Source: Xenorhabdus hominickii (lineage in GTDB: Bacteria; Pseudomonadota; Gammaproteobacteria; Enterobacterales; Enterobacteriaceae). Taken from it: a stretch of 64,000 bases of DNA. Both the position numbers and the translations under genes were made by a program. Below the pieces are notes generated by a model that was not told where the DNA came from, searched no databases, and saw only the letters and a list, made by a program, of their open reading frames with translations. The DNA lies in assembly GCF_002632725.1 (NCBI RefSeq), contig NZ_NJAI01000005.1, forward strand, positions 281,575-345,574, in the 5' to 3' direction. Below are positions 19,326-29,259 of the stretch, piece after piece (position 1 is the first letter of the stretch; every line of letters starts with the position of its first letter).

Positions 19326-20966
19326 ATGAGAAAAAAACCATCAAAGTTGGGACAGTTGATTTCAAGTATCGTTTTATTGTCGTTTCCTATTACACAGAGT
19401 TTTGCGGTCACCGTTCCTGTGGGGGGAGCACTTGCTGAAAAACAAGAAGTAACGGTTAATAATGGCGTTGAAGTGACTTCACTCGATCCACATCAAGTTG
19501 AAGGTCATCCAGAAACTGTCGTTATCCGTAATCTGCTGGAGGGACTGGTAACGACAGGGCCAAGTGGCGAAACCATACCAGGAGTGGCAGAACGATGGGA
19601 AAACAAAGACTATACAGTATGGACGTTCTACTTACGTGCCGATGCTAAATGGAGTGATGGCAAACCTGTTACTGCGCAGGATTTTGTTTATAGTTGGCGG
19701 CGTCTTGCGGATCCAAAAACAGGGTCGCCTTATACCAGTTATTTGCAGTATGCCTATGTTCAGAACATCAACGACATTCTGAAAGGAAAAAAATCACCAG
19801 AACAATTGGGTGTCAAGGCATTGGATGATCGCCGTTTCCAAATAACTCTCAGCCAACCAGTCCCTTATTTGATCGATATGTTGAGCCATACAGCGGTGAA
19901 ACCCGTCAGACAGGATGTGGTTGAAAAATGGGGTGTTAAATGGACACTACCGGAAAACCATATTGGCAACGGTGCTTATATATTGAAAGATTGGGTCGTC
20001 AATGAACGCATTGTGTTAACACGTAACCCGCAGTATTGGAATAATAAAGAAACCATCATTGAAAAAGGTACTTTTCTGCCCATTGTTTCAGGGATCAGCG
20101 ATGTTAACCGTTATCGTAGTGGGGAGGTGGATATCACTAATAGTGCCATTCCACCTGATTTGTACCAAAAGATGAAACGGGATGTTCCTGATCAATTGCA
20201 AGTCTCACCTTTCTTGTGCACGTTTTATTATGAAATCAATAATCAAAAACCGTTGTTTAAAGATAAACGGGTGCGGGAAGCGATAAAGCTGAGTCTTGAT
20301 CGGGATATTATCACGGAAAGAATTATGGGGCAGGGGCAAATTCCAGCCTATAGTTTTACTCCGACTTATATTGGTGGTGGCCTGGCTATTCATCCTGAAT
20401 GGGCAAGTTGGACACAAGAACAGCGTAACCAACGAGCAAGGGAACTGTTGAAAGAAGCTGGTTTTGATGCCAGTAATCCCCTTAAATTTACTTTGTTATA
20501 CAACACATCAGAACAGAACAAACAACAAGCCATAGCTGCGGCCTCTATGTGGCAGAAAAATATTGGGGCAAAAGTCACTTTACAAAATCAAGAATGGAAA
20601 ACCTCTCTCCAGAATCGCCATCAGGGCAATTATGATGTCGCAAGAGCAACATGGTGCGGTGATTATAATGAACCTTCTGCTTTCTTAAATACGCTATTGT
20701 CAAATAGTAGTAACAATACCGGTTTCTATCAAAGTCCTGTTTTTGATAACTATCTTAATCAGGCGCTCGCCGCTAAAGATGAAGCAACACGTAAAGAATT
20801 TTATCAGTTGGCCGAAGCTCAACTTGATAAAGATTCTGGGCTGATACCGGTTTATTACCGTGTCAGTGTACGTCTCATTCGTCCGACGGTTGTGGGAATG
20901 ACAGGAAAAGATCCCCTTGATTACGTTGATCTAAAGAATTTGTATATTAAAAAAGTGAATAACTGA
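19326..20966 (+). CDS. oppA: Oligopeptide ABC transporter, periplasmic binding protein (first copy)
   Basis: 546 aa SBP_bac_5 family. N-terminal signal peptide (RKKPSK, hydrophobic core, cleavage probably after SFA at about residue 27). Family landmarks LDPHQVEG, WSDGKPVTAQDF and NRYRSGEVDIT. Binds 2-5-residue peptides in the E. coli homologue. It is a tandem paralogue of the next gene, clearly homologous along its whole length but diverged in the N-terminus and several loops, so the ligand range may differ. 140 bp separate the two stop and start codons. Confidence 0.93.
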   Translation: MRKKPSKLGQLISSIVLLSFPITQSFAVTVPVGGALAEKQEVTVNNGVEVTSLDPHQVEGHPETVVIRNLLEGLVTTGPSGETIPGVAERWENKDYTVWTFYLRADAKWSDGKPVTAQDFVYSWRRLADPKTGSPYTSYLQYAYVQNINDILKGKKSPEQLGVKALDDRRFQITLSQPVPYLIDMLSHTAVKPVRQDVVEKWGVKWTLPENHIGNGAYILKDWVVNERIVLTRNPQYWNNKETIIEKGTFLPIVSGISDVNRYRSGEVDITNSAIPPDLYQKMKRDVPDQLQVSPFLCTFYYEINNQKPLFKDKRVREAIKLSLDRDIITERIMGQGQIPAYSFTPTYIGGGLAIHPEWASWTQEQRNQRARELLKEAGFDASNPLKFTLLYNTSEQNKQQAIAAASMWQKNIGAKVTLQNQEWKTSLQNRHQGNYDVARATWCGDYNEPSAFLNTLLSNSSNNTGFYQSPVFDNYLNQALAAKDEATRKEFYQLAEAQLDKDSGLIPVYYRVSVRLIRPTVVGMTGKDPLDYVDLKNLYIKKVNN

Positions 20967-21106
20967 TTGTTATCACAATGCACTGTTTTGAAAAAATCTG
21001 TCTTGCTGTAAACAAAATAGTTCCATTTTGGATACGAATAATAACCATTCTAATGCGTGGATATGGCATCCATGGATCAGATGATATCAATTGGAGTAAG
21101 AAGAAG

Positions 21107-22753
21107 ATGATAAACACAACACATAAAAAACTTGCTGCTGGCATTACAGTAGCTTTAGGCATAATGATGGGGGGGCAGGCTTTTGCAGCGGAAGTTCCTG
21201 CTGGTGTGCAATTGGCAGACGCTGCAAAACAGGTGCTGGTCCGCAATAATAGCTCAGAACCCCAATCATTGGATCCACATAAAATTGAAGGTGTGCCAGA
21301 ATCCAACATCGCCCGTGATTTGTTTGAAACGTTGGTGATTAATGACCCCGACGGAAAAATTATCCCCGGCGTGGCAGAACGTTGGGAGCATCAACCCGAT
21401 TTTAAAGTGTGGACATTCCATTTACGCAAAGACGCGAAATGGTCTAATGGTGACCCTGTCACTGCAGATGATTTTGCTTACAGCTTCCGCCGATTAGTAG
21501 ACCCAAATACAGCATCCCCTTACGCAAGTTTTATGCAGTATGCTCACCTTCTGAATGTTGATGATGTCATCAGAGGCAAACAAAAAACCGAAACGTTGGG
21601 CGTGAAAGCATTAGATGATCATACATTACAGTTAACATTAAGTGAGCCTGTTCCTTATCTGGTCAAGTTATTTGTCCATACAAGTACATCACCTGTCCAT
21701 CGTGCAACGGTAGAAAAATATGGCGAGAGATGGACACAACCCCAGAATTTCGTTGGTAATGGTGCTTATAAAGTCAAAAGTTGGGTGATTAATGAACGTA
21801 TGGTTTTCGAACGGAACCCGTACTATTGGGATAATAAAAATACAGTCATTAATCAGGTCACTGTTTTACCCATTTCTTCTGAAATCACGGATGTTAACCG
21901 ATATCGTTCCGGCGAAATTGAAATGTCTTACGATAATTTACCCGTTGAATTGTACCAAAAGCTGAAAAAAGAGATCCCCGAACAATTGCGTGCAAATCCG
22001 AAATTGTGCACTTACTACTATGAAATCAATAACGAAAAACCACCATTTAACGATCCACGAGTACGTACAGCACTAAAACTGGGAATGGATCAAGACCTTT
22101 TAACTAATAAAGTAAAAAATCAGGGTGATATACCTGCTTATGGCTATACACCGCCATATATTGCTGATTTTAAAGATGAGAAACCAGAGTGGTATGTCAA
22201 ATTAAATCAGCAACAGCGTAATGAAGAAGCGAAAAAACTGTTGGCAGAAGCTGGATTTACCAAAGATAACCCGCTGAAAATGAAATTGCTGTACAACACG
22301 TCTGATCTGCATAAAAAATTAGCCATTGCTGCTGCTTCTGTTTGGAAAAAGAATATCGGTGTTGACGTTTCTCTTGAAAATCAGGAGTGGAAAACCTTTC
22401 TTGATTCCCGCCATCAGGGTAATTATGACGTTGCCCGCGCAGGATGGTGCGCTGATTATAACGAGGCCTCTACGTTCTTGAACCCTATGCTATCCAATAG
22501 CAGCAACAACACTTCTCACTATAAGAGTAAAGAATTTGACGCATTAATAAAGCAATCTCTCGAAGCTAAAACGGATGAAGAGCGTGCTGAAATTTATGCT
22601 AAGGCCAATGCTCAACTGGATAAAGATTCTGCCGTTGTCCCCGTCTTTTACTACATGAATTCTCGGTTATTAAAACCTTATGTAGGTGGTTATACCGGTA
22701 AAGATCCATTAGATAACTTCCATACCAAAGATTTATACATAATAAAACACTAG
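21107..22753 (+). CDS. oppA: Oligopeptide ABC transporter, periplasmic binding protein (second copy)
   Basis: 548 aa from ATG 21107, which is preferred because it begins a proper signal peptide (MINTTHKK, hydrophobic core, AFAAEVP cleavage) and has GGAG/AGAAG upstream; the frame is open for 43 more codons without signal-peptide character. Same SBP_bac_5 landmarks as the first copy. Codons 3-6 are a C/A-rich AAACACAACACA stretch (21112-21123), resembling a GcvB sRNA target. Followed by a hairpin before oppB, consistent with higher expression of the binding protein than of the membrane parts. Confidence 0.94.
   Translation: MINTTHKKLAAGITVALGIMMGGQAFAAEVPAGVQLADAAKQVLVRNNSSEPQSLDPHKIEGVPESNIARDLFETLVINDPDGKIIPGVAERWEHQPDFKVWTFHLRKDAKWSNGDPVTADDFAYSFRRLVDPNTASPYASFMQYAHLLNVDDVIRGKQKTETLGVKALDDHTLQLTLSEPVPYLVKLFVHTSTSPVHRATVEKYGERWTQPQNFVGNGAYKVKSWVINERMVFERNPYYWDNKNTVINQVTVLPISSEITDVNRYRSGEIEMSYDNLPVELYQKLKKEIPEQLRANPKLCTYYYEINNEKPPFNDPRVRTALKLGMDQDLLTNKVKNQGDIPAYGYTPPYIADFKDEKPEWYVKLNQQQRNEEAKKLLAEAGFTKDNPLKMKLLYNTSDLHKKLAIAAASVWKKNIGVDVSLENQEWKTFLDSRHQGNYDVARAGWCADYNEASTFLNPMLSNSSNNTSHYKSKEFDALIKQSLEAKTDEERAEIYAKANAQLDKDSAVVPVFYYMNSRLLKPYVGGYTGKDPLDNFHTKDLYIIKH
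21112..21123 (+). promoter_or_regulatory. Candidate GcvB sRNA target in the second oppA
   Basis: AAACACAACACA directly after the start codon. GcvB is known to repress oppA in Salmonella and E. coli through a G/U-rich seed (R1) that pairs with C/A-rich tracts containing CACAACA. The location at codons 3-6 is within the range where sRNA pairing blocks initiation. The gcvB gene itself is outside this window. Confidence 0.5.
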
Positions 22754-22762
22754 GGAACTGGC

Positions 22763-22784
22763 AGGTGACTCATTTGAGTCACCT
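22763..22784 (+). terminator. Intra-operon hairpin between oppA and oppB
   Basis: Perfect 9-bp stem AGGTGACTC / GAGTCACCT with an ATTT loop, followed by ATTTGT. It sits 9 bp after the oppA stop and 52 bp before oppB. A weak terminator or 3'-end stabiliser that would uncouple oppA levels from oppBCDF. Confidence 0.7.
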
Positions 22785-22836
22785 ATTTGTCAGATAATTA
22801 AAAGGCTGAGGTTTGGCCAAACAATAGGAACGGGCA

Positions 22837-23757
22837 ATGCTAAAATTTATTTTACGCCGCTGCTTAGAGGCGATCCCGACACTTTTCATTCTCATCACGA
22901 TTTCGTTTTTCATGATGCGGCTTGCACCGGGCAGTCCATTTACGGGCGAAAGGAAATTACCGCCAGAAGTGATGGCGAATATTGAAGCGAAATACCATCT
23001 GAATGACCCTATCTATAAACAATATTTCAGTTACTTAATCCAGCTTTCCAAAGGGGATTTTGGTCCTTCATTTAAATATAAAGACTACAGCGTAAATGAT
23101 CTGGTTGCAGAAGCTTTGCCTGTTTCTGCTAAATTAGGGCTTGCTGCCTTTGTTATGGCGGTAATATTTGGTGTCAGTGCGGGAGTCATTGCAGCATTGA
23201 ACCAAAATACAAAATGGGACTACACGGTGATGGGGTTTGCCATGACGGGGGTTGTGATCCCCAGCTTCGTGGTTGCTCCCTTATTAGTTTTGATATTCGC
23301 CATCACATTAAAATGGCTACCGGGGGGAGGATGGAATGGTGGAGCACCGAAATATATGCTCTTGCCGATGGTCGCACTTTCCCTTTCCTATATTGCCAGC
23401 ATCTCCCGTATTACCCGTGGTTCTATGATCGAAATCTTACATTCCAACTTTATTCGTACAGCACGAGCTAAGGGTTTGCCATTACGGAAAATTATTTTCC
23501 GCCATGCACTAAAACCAGCTTTATTGCCTGTGATTTCTTATATGGGACCTGCATTTGTCGGCATCATTACGGGTTCCATGGTTATCGAAACTATTTTCGG
23601 TTTACCTGGGCTAGGGCAATTGTTTGTTAATGGCGCATTAAACCGAGATTACTCATTGGTGCTTAGTTTGACGATTCTGGTGGGAGGCTTGACGATTATG
23701 TTTAATGCTATCGTTGATGTGCTGTATGCCGTCATTGACCCGAAAATTCGTTATTAA
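22837..23757 (+). CDS. oppB: Oligopeptide ABC transporter permease OppB
   Basis: 306 aa, family length. About six transmembrane segments starting at residue ~9 (LEAIPTLFILITISFFMMRL). The EAA coupling motif is in the ARAKGLPLRKIIFRHALKPA segment, about residue 205. Forms the translocation pore with OppC. Confidence 0.96.
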   Translation: MLKFILRRCLEAIPTLFILITISFFMMRLAPGSPFTGERKLPPEVMANIEAKYHLNDPIYKQYFSYLIQLSKGDFGPSFKYKDYSVNDLVAEALPVSAKLGLAAFVMAVIFGVSAGVIAALNQNTKWDYTVMGFAMTGVVIPSFVVAPLLVLIFAITLKWLPGGGWNGGAPKYMLLPMVALSLSYIASISRITRGSMIEILHSNFIRTARAKGLPLRKIIFRHALKPALLPVISYMGPAFVGIITGSMVIETIFGLPGLGQLFVNGALNRDYSLVLSLTILVGGLTIMFNAIVDVLYAVIDPKIRY

Positions 23758-23771
23758 GACTGGAGCACGCA

Positions 23772-24680
23772 ATGTTGATGAATAAAAAAAATAGCGAAGC
23801 TCTGGAAAATTTTTCTGAGCAACTGGAAATCGAAGGTCGCAGTTTATGGCAGGATGCACGCCGTCGTTTCGTGCATAACAAAGCGGCGATTACGAGTTTG
23901 TGTATTCTGTTTTTGATTACATTATTTGTGATTTTAGCTCCGATGCTGGCTCAATTTACTTATGATGATACAGATTGGAACATGATGACGATGCCACCGG
24001 ATTTTGAATCTGGTCACTATTTTGGCACAGATTCATCAGGACGTGACCTACTGGTGCGAGTTGCCATTGGTGGGCGTATTTCACTGATGGTTGGGATCGC
24101 CGCTGCCTTGATTGCTGTATTACTTGGCACCTTGTATGGTGCGATGTCAGGCTATCTTGGCGGTAAAATCGATATGGTTATGATGCGTTTGCTGGAAATC
24201 CTTAACTCATTCCCATTCATGTTTTTCGTTATCCTCCTCGTTACTTTTTTTGGTCAGAACATTCTGTTGATTTTCGTTGCGATAGGTATGGTGTCATGGT
24301 TGGACATGGCGCGTATTGTTCGCGGTCAGACATTGAGCTTAAAACGTAAGGAATTCATTGAAGCGGCATTGGTTGGTGGTGTGTCTACCCGCCATATCGT
24401 GTTGCGTCATATTGTGCCAAACGTCTTGGGTGTTGTCGTGGTTTATGCCTCATTGCTTGTACCCAGCATGATCCTGTTTGAATCCTTCTTGAGCTTCCTT
24501 GGTTTGGGAACCCAAGAGCCTCTCAGCAGTTGGGGAGCTTTATTAAGTGATGGTGCCAACTCAATGGAAGTCGCTCCGTGGTTACTTTTGTTCCCTGCGG
24601 GTTTTCTGGTAATGACTCTGTTTTGTTTTAACTTTATTGGTGACGGCCTGCGAGATGCCCTCGACCCGAAAGACCGTTAA
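23772..24680 (+). CDS. oppC: Oligopeptide ABC transporter permease OppC
   Basis: 302 aa. N-terminal cytoplasmic segment, then about six transmembrane helices. EAA motif EAALVGGVSTRHIVLRHIVP at about residue 195. 14 bp after oppB and 11 bp before oppD. Confidence 0.96.
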   Translation: MLMNKKNSEALENFSEQLEIEGRSLWQDARRRFVHNKAAITSLCILFLITLFVILAPMLAQFTYDDTDWNMMTMPPDFESGHYFGTDSSGRDLLVRVAIGGRISLMVGIAAALIAVLLGTLYGAMSGYLGGKIDMVMMRLLEILNSFPFMFFVILLVTFFGQNILLIFVAIGMVSWLDMARIVRGQTLSLKRKEFIEAALVGGVSTRHIVLRHIVPNVLGVVVVYASLLVPSMILFESFLSFLGLGTQEPLSSWGALLSDGANSMEVAPWLLLFPAGFLVMTLFCFNFIGDGLRDALDPKDR

Positions 24681-24691
24681 GGAGAGCCTAT

Positions 24692-25690
24692 ATGAATAGC
24701 TTAGAGACGACAAAAAATGCTGAAGCACTACTAACAGTGAAAGATCTGACTGTGGCATTCAGCACTCCTGATGGCAATGTAACTGCTGTGAATAAACTGA
24801 ATTTTGATTTGCAGGCAGGAGAAACACTGGGGATCGTGGGAGAATCTGGTTCGGGGAAGTCGCAGACGGCATTTGCGCTAATGGGATTATTGGCCAGTAA
24901 TGGTACTGTCAGTGGCTCTGCCAACTTTAATGGACGAGAAATTCTTAACCTGAAAGAAAAAGAGCTAAATCGAATGCGGGCGGAAGAGATCTCGATGATA
25001 TTTCAAGATCCCATGACCTCTCTTAACCCATATATGAAAGTGGGTGAGCAATTAACCGAAGTATTGATGTTGCACAAAAATATAGGCAAAAGTGAAGCGG
25101 TTGAAGAATCCATTCGCATGCTGGATGCCGTCAAGATGCCAGAAGCACGCAAGCGTATGAAAATGTACCCGCATGAATTCTCTGGCGGTATGCGTCAACG
25201 TGTCATGATTGCAATGGCTCTGTTATGCCAACCCAAGCTGCTGATTGCCGATGAGCCAACAACCGCCCTCGATGTGACGGTTCAGGCACAGATTATGACT
25301 TTGCTTAATGATCTGAAAAAAGAGTTTAATACTGCCATTATCATGATCACCCATGACTTAGGTGTAGTGGCCGGCATTTGTGACAAAGTATTGGTTATGT
25401 ATGCTGGGAGAACAATGGAATATGGCACAGCGCGAGACGTGTTTTATCGTCCTACACACCCATACTCAATCGGGTTATTGAATGCTGTGCCTCGTTTAGA
25501 TGGTGATGAGGAAATATTGGCAACTATTCAGGGTAATCCTCCCAATTTATTGCGTTTACCGAAAGGATGCCCATTCCAGCCACGTTGCCAGTTTGCTTAT
25601 GAACGTTGCGCACAAGAAGAACCACAGCTGGAAAGCTTTGAACTTGGGCGCTTGCGTGCCTGCTTTAAACGCCAGGAGGAATTAGTATGA
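24692..25690 (+). CDS. oppD: Oligopeptide ABC transporter ATPase OppD
   Basis: 332 aa. Walker A GESGSGKSQ at about residue 51, ABC signature FSGGMRQR, Walker B LLIADEPTTALD. The C-terminal oligopeptide-transporter extension carries the Cys motif typical of OppD/DppD Fe-S sites (CPFQPRCQFAYERC). The stop overlaps the oppF start by 4 bp (ATGA). Confidence 0.97.
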   Translation: MNSLETTKNAEALLTVKDLTVAFSTPDGNVTAVNKLNFDLQAGETLGIVGESGSGKSQTAFALMGLLASNGTVSGSANFNGREILNLKEKELNRMRAEEISMIFQDPMTSLNPYMKVGEQLTEVLMLHKNIGKSEAVEESIRMLDAVKMPEARKRMKMYPHEFSGGMRQRVMIAMALLCQPKLLIADEPTTALDVTVQAQIMTLLNDLKKEFNTAIIMITHDLGVVAGICDKVLVMYAGRTMEYGTARDVFYRPTHPYSIGLLNAVPRLDGDEEILATIQGNPPNLLRLPKGCPFQPRCQFAYERCAQEEPQLESFELGRLRACFKRQEELV

Positions 25691-26688
25691 GCACAATAGC
25701 TGAAAGGCGTGTCCTATTGGAAGTCGATGACCTCAAAGTGTACTTTGATATCAAAGACGGAAAACAGTGGTTCTGGCAGCCCTCTAAAACCTTAAAGGCG
25801 GTGGATGGTGTCACCCTGAGATTGTACGAAGGTGAGACTCTGGGGATTGTTGGGGAATCGGGTTGTGGAAAATCCACACTTGCCAGAGCGGTGATTGGAT
25901 TAGTGAAGGCATCTGGCGGTTCGGTTTCCTGGCTTGGACAAAATCTTCTGGATAGAAATGCCAAGCAATGGCGAGATATTCGCAATGATATCCAAATGAT
26001 TTTCCAAGATCCTTTGGCATCATTGAACCCGCGTATGACTATCGGTGACATCATCGCAGAACCCTTGAGAACGTATTACCCTAAAATGAAAGATGGGGAA
26101 ATAAAAGAAAAAGTTAAAAAAATGATGATGCGGGTAGGGTTGTTATCTAACCTGATTAACCGTTATCCCCATGAATTTTCTGGGGGGCAGTGCCAACGTA
26201 TTGGTATTGCACGTGCTTTGATTTTAGAGCCTAAATTAGTTATCTGTGACGAACCTGTTTCAGCGCTGGATGTTTCTATTCAGGCACAAGTTGTTAACTT
26301 GTTGCAGGAATTACAGCGGGAAATGGGGCTTTCCCTGATATTTATCGCGCATGATTTGTCGGTAGTGAAACACATCTCAGATCGCGTATTGGTGATGTAT
26401 TTGGGGAATGCGGTGGAATTGGGTACTTACGACGAGGTGTATCATAATCCGTTACATCCTTATACCCGAGCACTGATGTCAGCGGTTCCCATTCCTGATC
26501 CAGATAAAGAGCGTGACAAACATATCGAATTGTTGGAAGGAGAGCTACCTTCACCGATTGACCCTCCGTCTGGTTGTGTATTTCGCACCCGTTGCCCAAT
26601 GGCGGATGCAGAATGTGCTAAAACCCGTCCATTGCTTGAGGGTAGTTTTAAACACGCAGTGTCCTGCCTTAAAGTTGATCCACTATAG
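25687..26688 (+). CDS. oppF: Oligopeptide ABC transporter ATPase OppF
   Basis: 333 aa. Walker A GESGCGKST at about residue 56, signature FSGGQCQR, Walker B LVICDEPVSALD, and a C-terminal Cys-containing extension (CVFRTRCPMADAEC). Start overlaps oppD by 4 bp behind AGGAGG, indicating translational coupling. Pairs with OppD to energise OppBC. Last gene of the operon. Confidence 0.97.
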   Translation: MSTIAERRVLLEVDDLKVYFDIKDGKQWFWQPSKTLKAVDGVTLRLYEGETLGIVGESGCGKSTLARAVIGLVKASGGSVSWLGQNLLDRNAKQWRDIRNDIQMIFQDPLASLNPRMTIGDIIAEPLRTYYPKMKDGEIKEKVKKMMMRVGLLSNLINRYPHEFSGGQCQRIGIARALILEPKLVICDEPVSALDVSIQAQVVNLLQELQREMGLSLIFIAHDLSVVKHISDRVLVMYLGNAVELGTYDEVYHNPLHPYTRALMSAVPIPDPDKERDKHIELLEGELPSPIDPPSGCVFRTRCPMADAECAKTRPLLEGSFKHAVSCLKVDPL

Positions 26689-26747
26689 TATAGCCAGAGC
26701 CCGTGGTGTGGATGCCAATTAAGTGACATTGTCACCAATATAAATCT

Positions 26748-26775
26748 AATGCCCTCATTAACGAGGGCATTTTTA
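26748..26775 (+). terminator. opp operon terminator
   Basis: 9-bp stem AATGCCCTC / GAGGGCATT with a 6-nt loop followed by TTTT, 60 bp after the oppF stop codon. Confidence 0.88.
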
Positions 26776-26810
26776 CCTGTCATGGAAATATGGAGGAGAA
26801 AAATAACGTA

Positions 26811-27164
26811 TTATTTTTTCCATAATATGTGACAGATAGGGTGAGATTTTTCCCGGCAGATCAAAACGCGAGCAAAGATATCATCAATTTCGGCGTCTTC
26901 AGATTCTGCCAAGCCGATAATAACCTCTGAAAAAAAATCCGGATCTAAATCGAAATCAATATGTTGAAACCAAATATCTGAAGGTTCTAACAATTCAGCT
27001 CCGCCCCGTTCTTCAAACTGCAAATTAAACAATAGACTGTCAGCTGGGTCGAGATTAGAAAGTGCTTGTTCCAGAAAGATATCATACGCTTTCTCAAGAG
27101 CTTCATCTTCAGTCATTCGGTTGTTAAAATCCAATTGCATAGAATGTGTCGGTTGCTTTTCCAT
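26811..27164 (-). CDS. yciU: YciU (DUF440 family)
   Basis: About 117 aa from ATG 27164; homology with E. coli YciU (109 aa) begins near the later Met at 27140, and either start is possible. Very acidic protein (runs of Asp/Glu such as DLDPDF and ESEDAEIDD), proposed as a DNA-mimic family. Characteristic core [20 protein letters not shown]. Position between oppF and clsA conserved. Confidence 0.92.
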   Translation of the reverse strand: MEKQPTHSMQLDFNNRMTEDEALEKAYDIFLEQALSNLDPADSLLFNLQFEERGGAELLEPSDIWFQHIDFDLDPDFFSEVIIGLAESEDAEIDDIFARVLICREKSHPICHILWKK

Positions 27165-27321
27165 GATGGTATTGTCCGAAATTAATAACAAAATGAAATT
27201 AAAACATGTTCTATATTGAATGAATACTTATATTCTTATTGAAATATCTATCGTTCACCAACGTGTTGTTTTATTGTTCCATCCCCATTCATCTTTCAAT
27301 CTACCACGTTATTATGATGAA

Positions 27322-28782
27322 TTATAAAAGAGGACTGAAAAAGTAACAGATACGTTCAAGTATACGGTGCCAAAATGGGCGTTTCTCCCATTTATTGTTC
27401 GCAAGCAGCGTTGAGCGCATTATATAATCTTGCTGAACCAAAGTTAAATCATTACCAAAATGCTCATCGTCAATCACAACAGTGATTTCGAAATTTAGCC
27501 ACAAGCTACGCATATCTAAGTTGACCGAACCTACCATGCTAAGTTGCCCATCAACTAAAACACTTTTGGTATGTAATAGTCCATCTTCAAATTGAAAAAT
27601 TTTTACACCCGCTTCCAACAATTCTGCAAAAAATGCACGGCTGGCCCAGCGAACGAGAAATGAGTTATTCTGGCTTGGAACAATAATACTGACATCAACA
27701 CCTCGCAAGGCCGCCGTACAAATTGCATGCATCAAATCATCACTGGGAACAAAATAAGGTGTAGTCAGGATAAGTTGCTTACGGGCAGCAAAAATAGCAG
27801 TCATCAGAGATTGCTGGATCAATTCATCAGGAAATCCTGGCCCGGAAGCAATAGCTTGAGCCGTATGTCCACTAGCATGTTCGAAAGGTATGGTGATAGT
27901 GTCAGTAGGGGGAGGAAGGTGGCGTTTCCCTGTTTCCATTTCCCAGTCGAAAGCGTAGATGATGCCCAGAGTTGCTGTAACCGGTCCTTCCATTCTTACC
28001 ATGATATCGACCCATTGACCGACCCCGGCATTTTGTTTAAAGAAACGAGGGTCAACCATATTCATGCTGCCAGTGTATGAAATATGATTATCGATCAGAA
28101 TAATTTTTCTATGTTGACGTAAATCCATACGACGCAAGAACAAACGGAATATATTTACTTTCAGCGATTCGACAAATTCAATCCCTGCTTTGCGCATAAT
28201 ATCGGGATAAGGGCTGCGGAAAAATTGCCAACTTCCTGCTGAATCCACCATGACTCGACATTTAACCCCGCGTTTGGCCGCGCGCATTAGAGCGTCAGTC
28301 ACTTGATCAACCAGCCCTCCAGATTGCCATATATAAAATACCATCTCAATATTATATTTGGCATTTTCAATGTCATTAATAATGGTTTTTAGGGAATCTT
28401 CATAAGACATCATTAATTGCATTTTATTACCCCTGACGCCTTTGATCTTTTGGCGGCGTTCGCATAATTGAAATAGCGGTGTGGCAACTTCACTATTTTC
28501 ATAGGCGAAAATATGAGGGCATTTCCTTAATTCAGCAAGCCACTTGGCGACAGATGAACGCATTTGTTTAGCTTGTTCAACTCTGCGCTTGCCAAGATGT
28601 AGTTCGCCGAATGATAGATAGGCGACAATTCCCACTAAAGGAAGGATGTAAATAATGAGCACCCAAGTCATTGCTGATGTTACTGGACGGCGTTTCATCA
28701 AGACCCGAATGGTGATACCGGCAATAATCAGCCAGTATAAAAAAATCGCAAGCCAGTTTAATACAGAATAAAAGGTTGTCAT
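27322..28782 (-). CDS. clsA: Cardiolipin synthase A
   Basis: 486 aa from ATG 28782 (E. coli 486); an in-frame TTG nine bases upstream has slightly better spacing to AGGA, so the start is not fully settled. Condenses two phosphatidylglycerols to cardiolipin plus glycerol. Two N-terminal transmembrane helices (about 1-60), then two HKD motifs of the phospholipase D fold: HRKIILID at about 225 and HTKSVLVDG at about 405. Conserved FSPLL C-terminus. Confidence 0.96.
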   Translation of the reverse strand: MTTFYSVLNWLAIFLYWLIIAGITIRVLMKRRPVTSAMTWVLIIYILPLVGIVAYLSFGELHLGKRRVEQAKQMRSSVAKWLAELRKCPHIFAYENSEVATPLFQLCERRQKIKGVRGNKMQLMMSYEDSLKTIINDIENAKYNIEMVFYIWQSGGLVDQVTDALMRAAKRGVKCRVMVDSAGSWQFFRSPYPDIMRKAGIEFVESLKVNIFRLFLRRMDLRQHRKIILIDNHISYTGSMNMVDPRFFKQNAGVGQWVDIMVRMEGPVTATLGIIYAFDWEMETGKRHLPPPTDTITIPFEHASGHTAQAIASGPGFPDELIQQSLMTAIFAARKQLILTTPYFVPSDDLMHAICTAALRGVDVSIIVPSQNNSFLVRWASRAFFAELLEAGVKIFQFEDGLLHTKSVLVDGQLSMVGSVNLDMRSLWLNFEITVVIDDEHFGNDLTLVQQDYIMRSTLLANNKWEKRPFWHRILERICYFFSPLL

Positions 28783-28985
28783 ACGTGGCAATCAATCCTG
28801 TTTATTTAAGTGTTTCATATTGTCACAACCACAAGTTATCTATATCTTGCCATTTCAATGCAACTCGAAAGAAAGATACAGTGCATCTGCTATTGTGCCA
28901 GACTGCTAATAAGTTGACATCCCCGATGGTGAAGATTAAGAATAGTACCACTCAACTTAATGAGTGAATTAATTTGGAATATTTT

Positions 28986-29165
28986 ATGAAACAAAGCAGG
29001 AATGAAATGGGACGTTGGCGCATGATACGTCAAAGTGTCTGTCGTCGTCGTCGCTGGTTAGAATCTCAGTCACGCCGCAATGTCCATATTTATGCACTGC
29101 GCAAGGCGGATTCCGACAGGCGTCGCAGGTCTATTCTATTCATCCAGAACATAGAATGGGTTTAA
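28986..29165 (+). CDS. yciY: Small basic protein YciY
   Basis: 59 aa, very basic (many Arg). Matches the small YciY family, with M-K-x-S-R-x-E-x-GRWRM at the N-terminus, WLE-QSRRN in the middle and S-LF near the end. Function unknown. ATG 28986 is preferred to the upstream start at 28974 because homology begins there. Divergent from clsA, upstream of tonB, as in E. coli. Confidence 0.85.
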   Translation: MKQSRNEMGRWRMIRQSVCRRRRWLESQSRRNVHIYALRKADSDRRRRSILFIQNIEWV

Positions 29166-29206
29166 TACAATATGCAGCATGGAGTAGATGTTTTTGAATC
29201 GTTATT

Positions 29207-29225
29207 GAATATGATAGTCATTTGC
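29207..29225. promoter_or_regulatory. Candidate Fur box upstream of tonB
   Basis: GAATATGATAGTCATTTGC matches the 19-bp Fur consensus (GATAATGATAATCATTATC) at 14 of 19 positions by direct comparison. It lies 35 bp before the first plausible tonB start. tonB is a classic Fur-repressed gene in E. coli. Confidence 0.6.
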
Positions 29226-29259
29226 ATTTAAACTAGTGGTTATCCGAAAACTGATTATC

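Noticed and set aside
20978..21106. N-terminal extension of the second oppA
   Set aside because: It would bury the signal peptide; the ATG at 21107 has an SD and starts a normal signal sequence.
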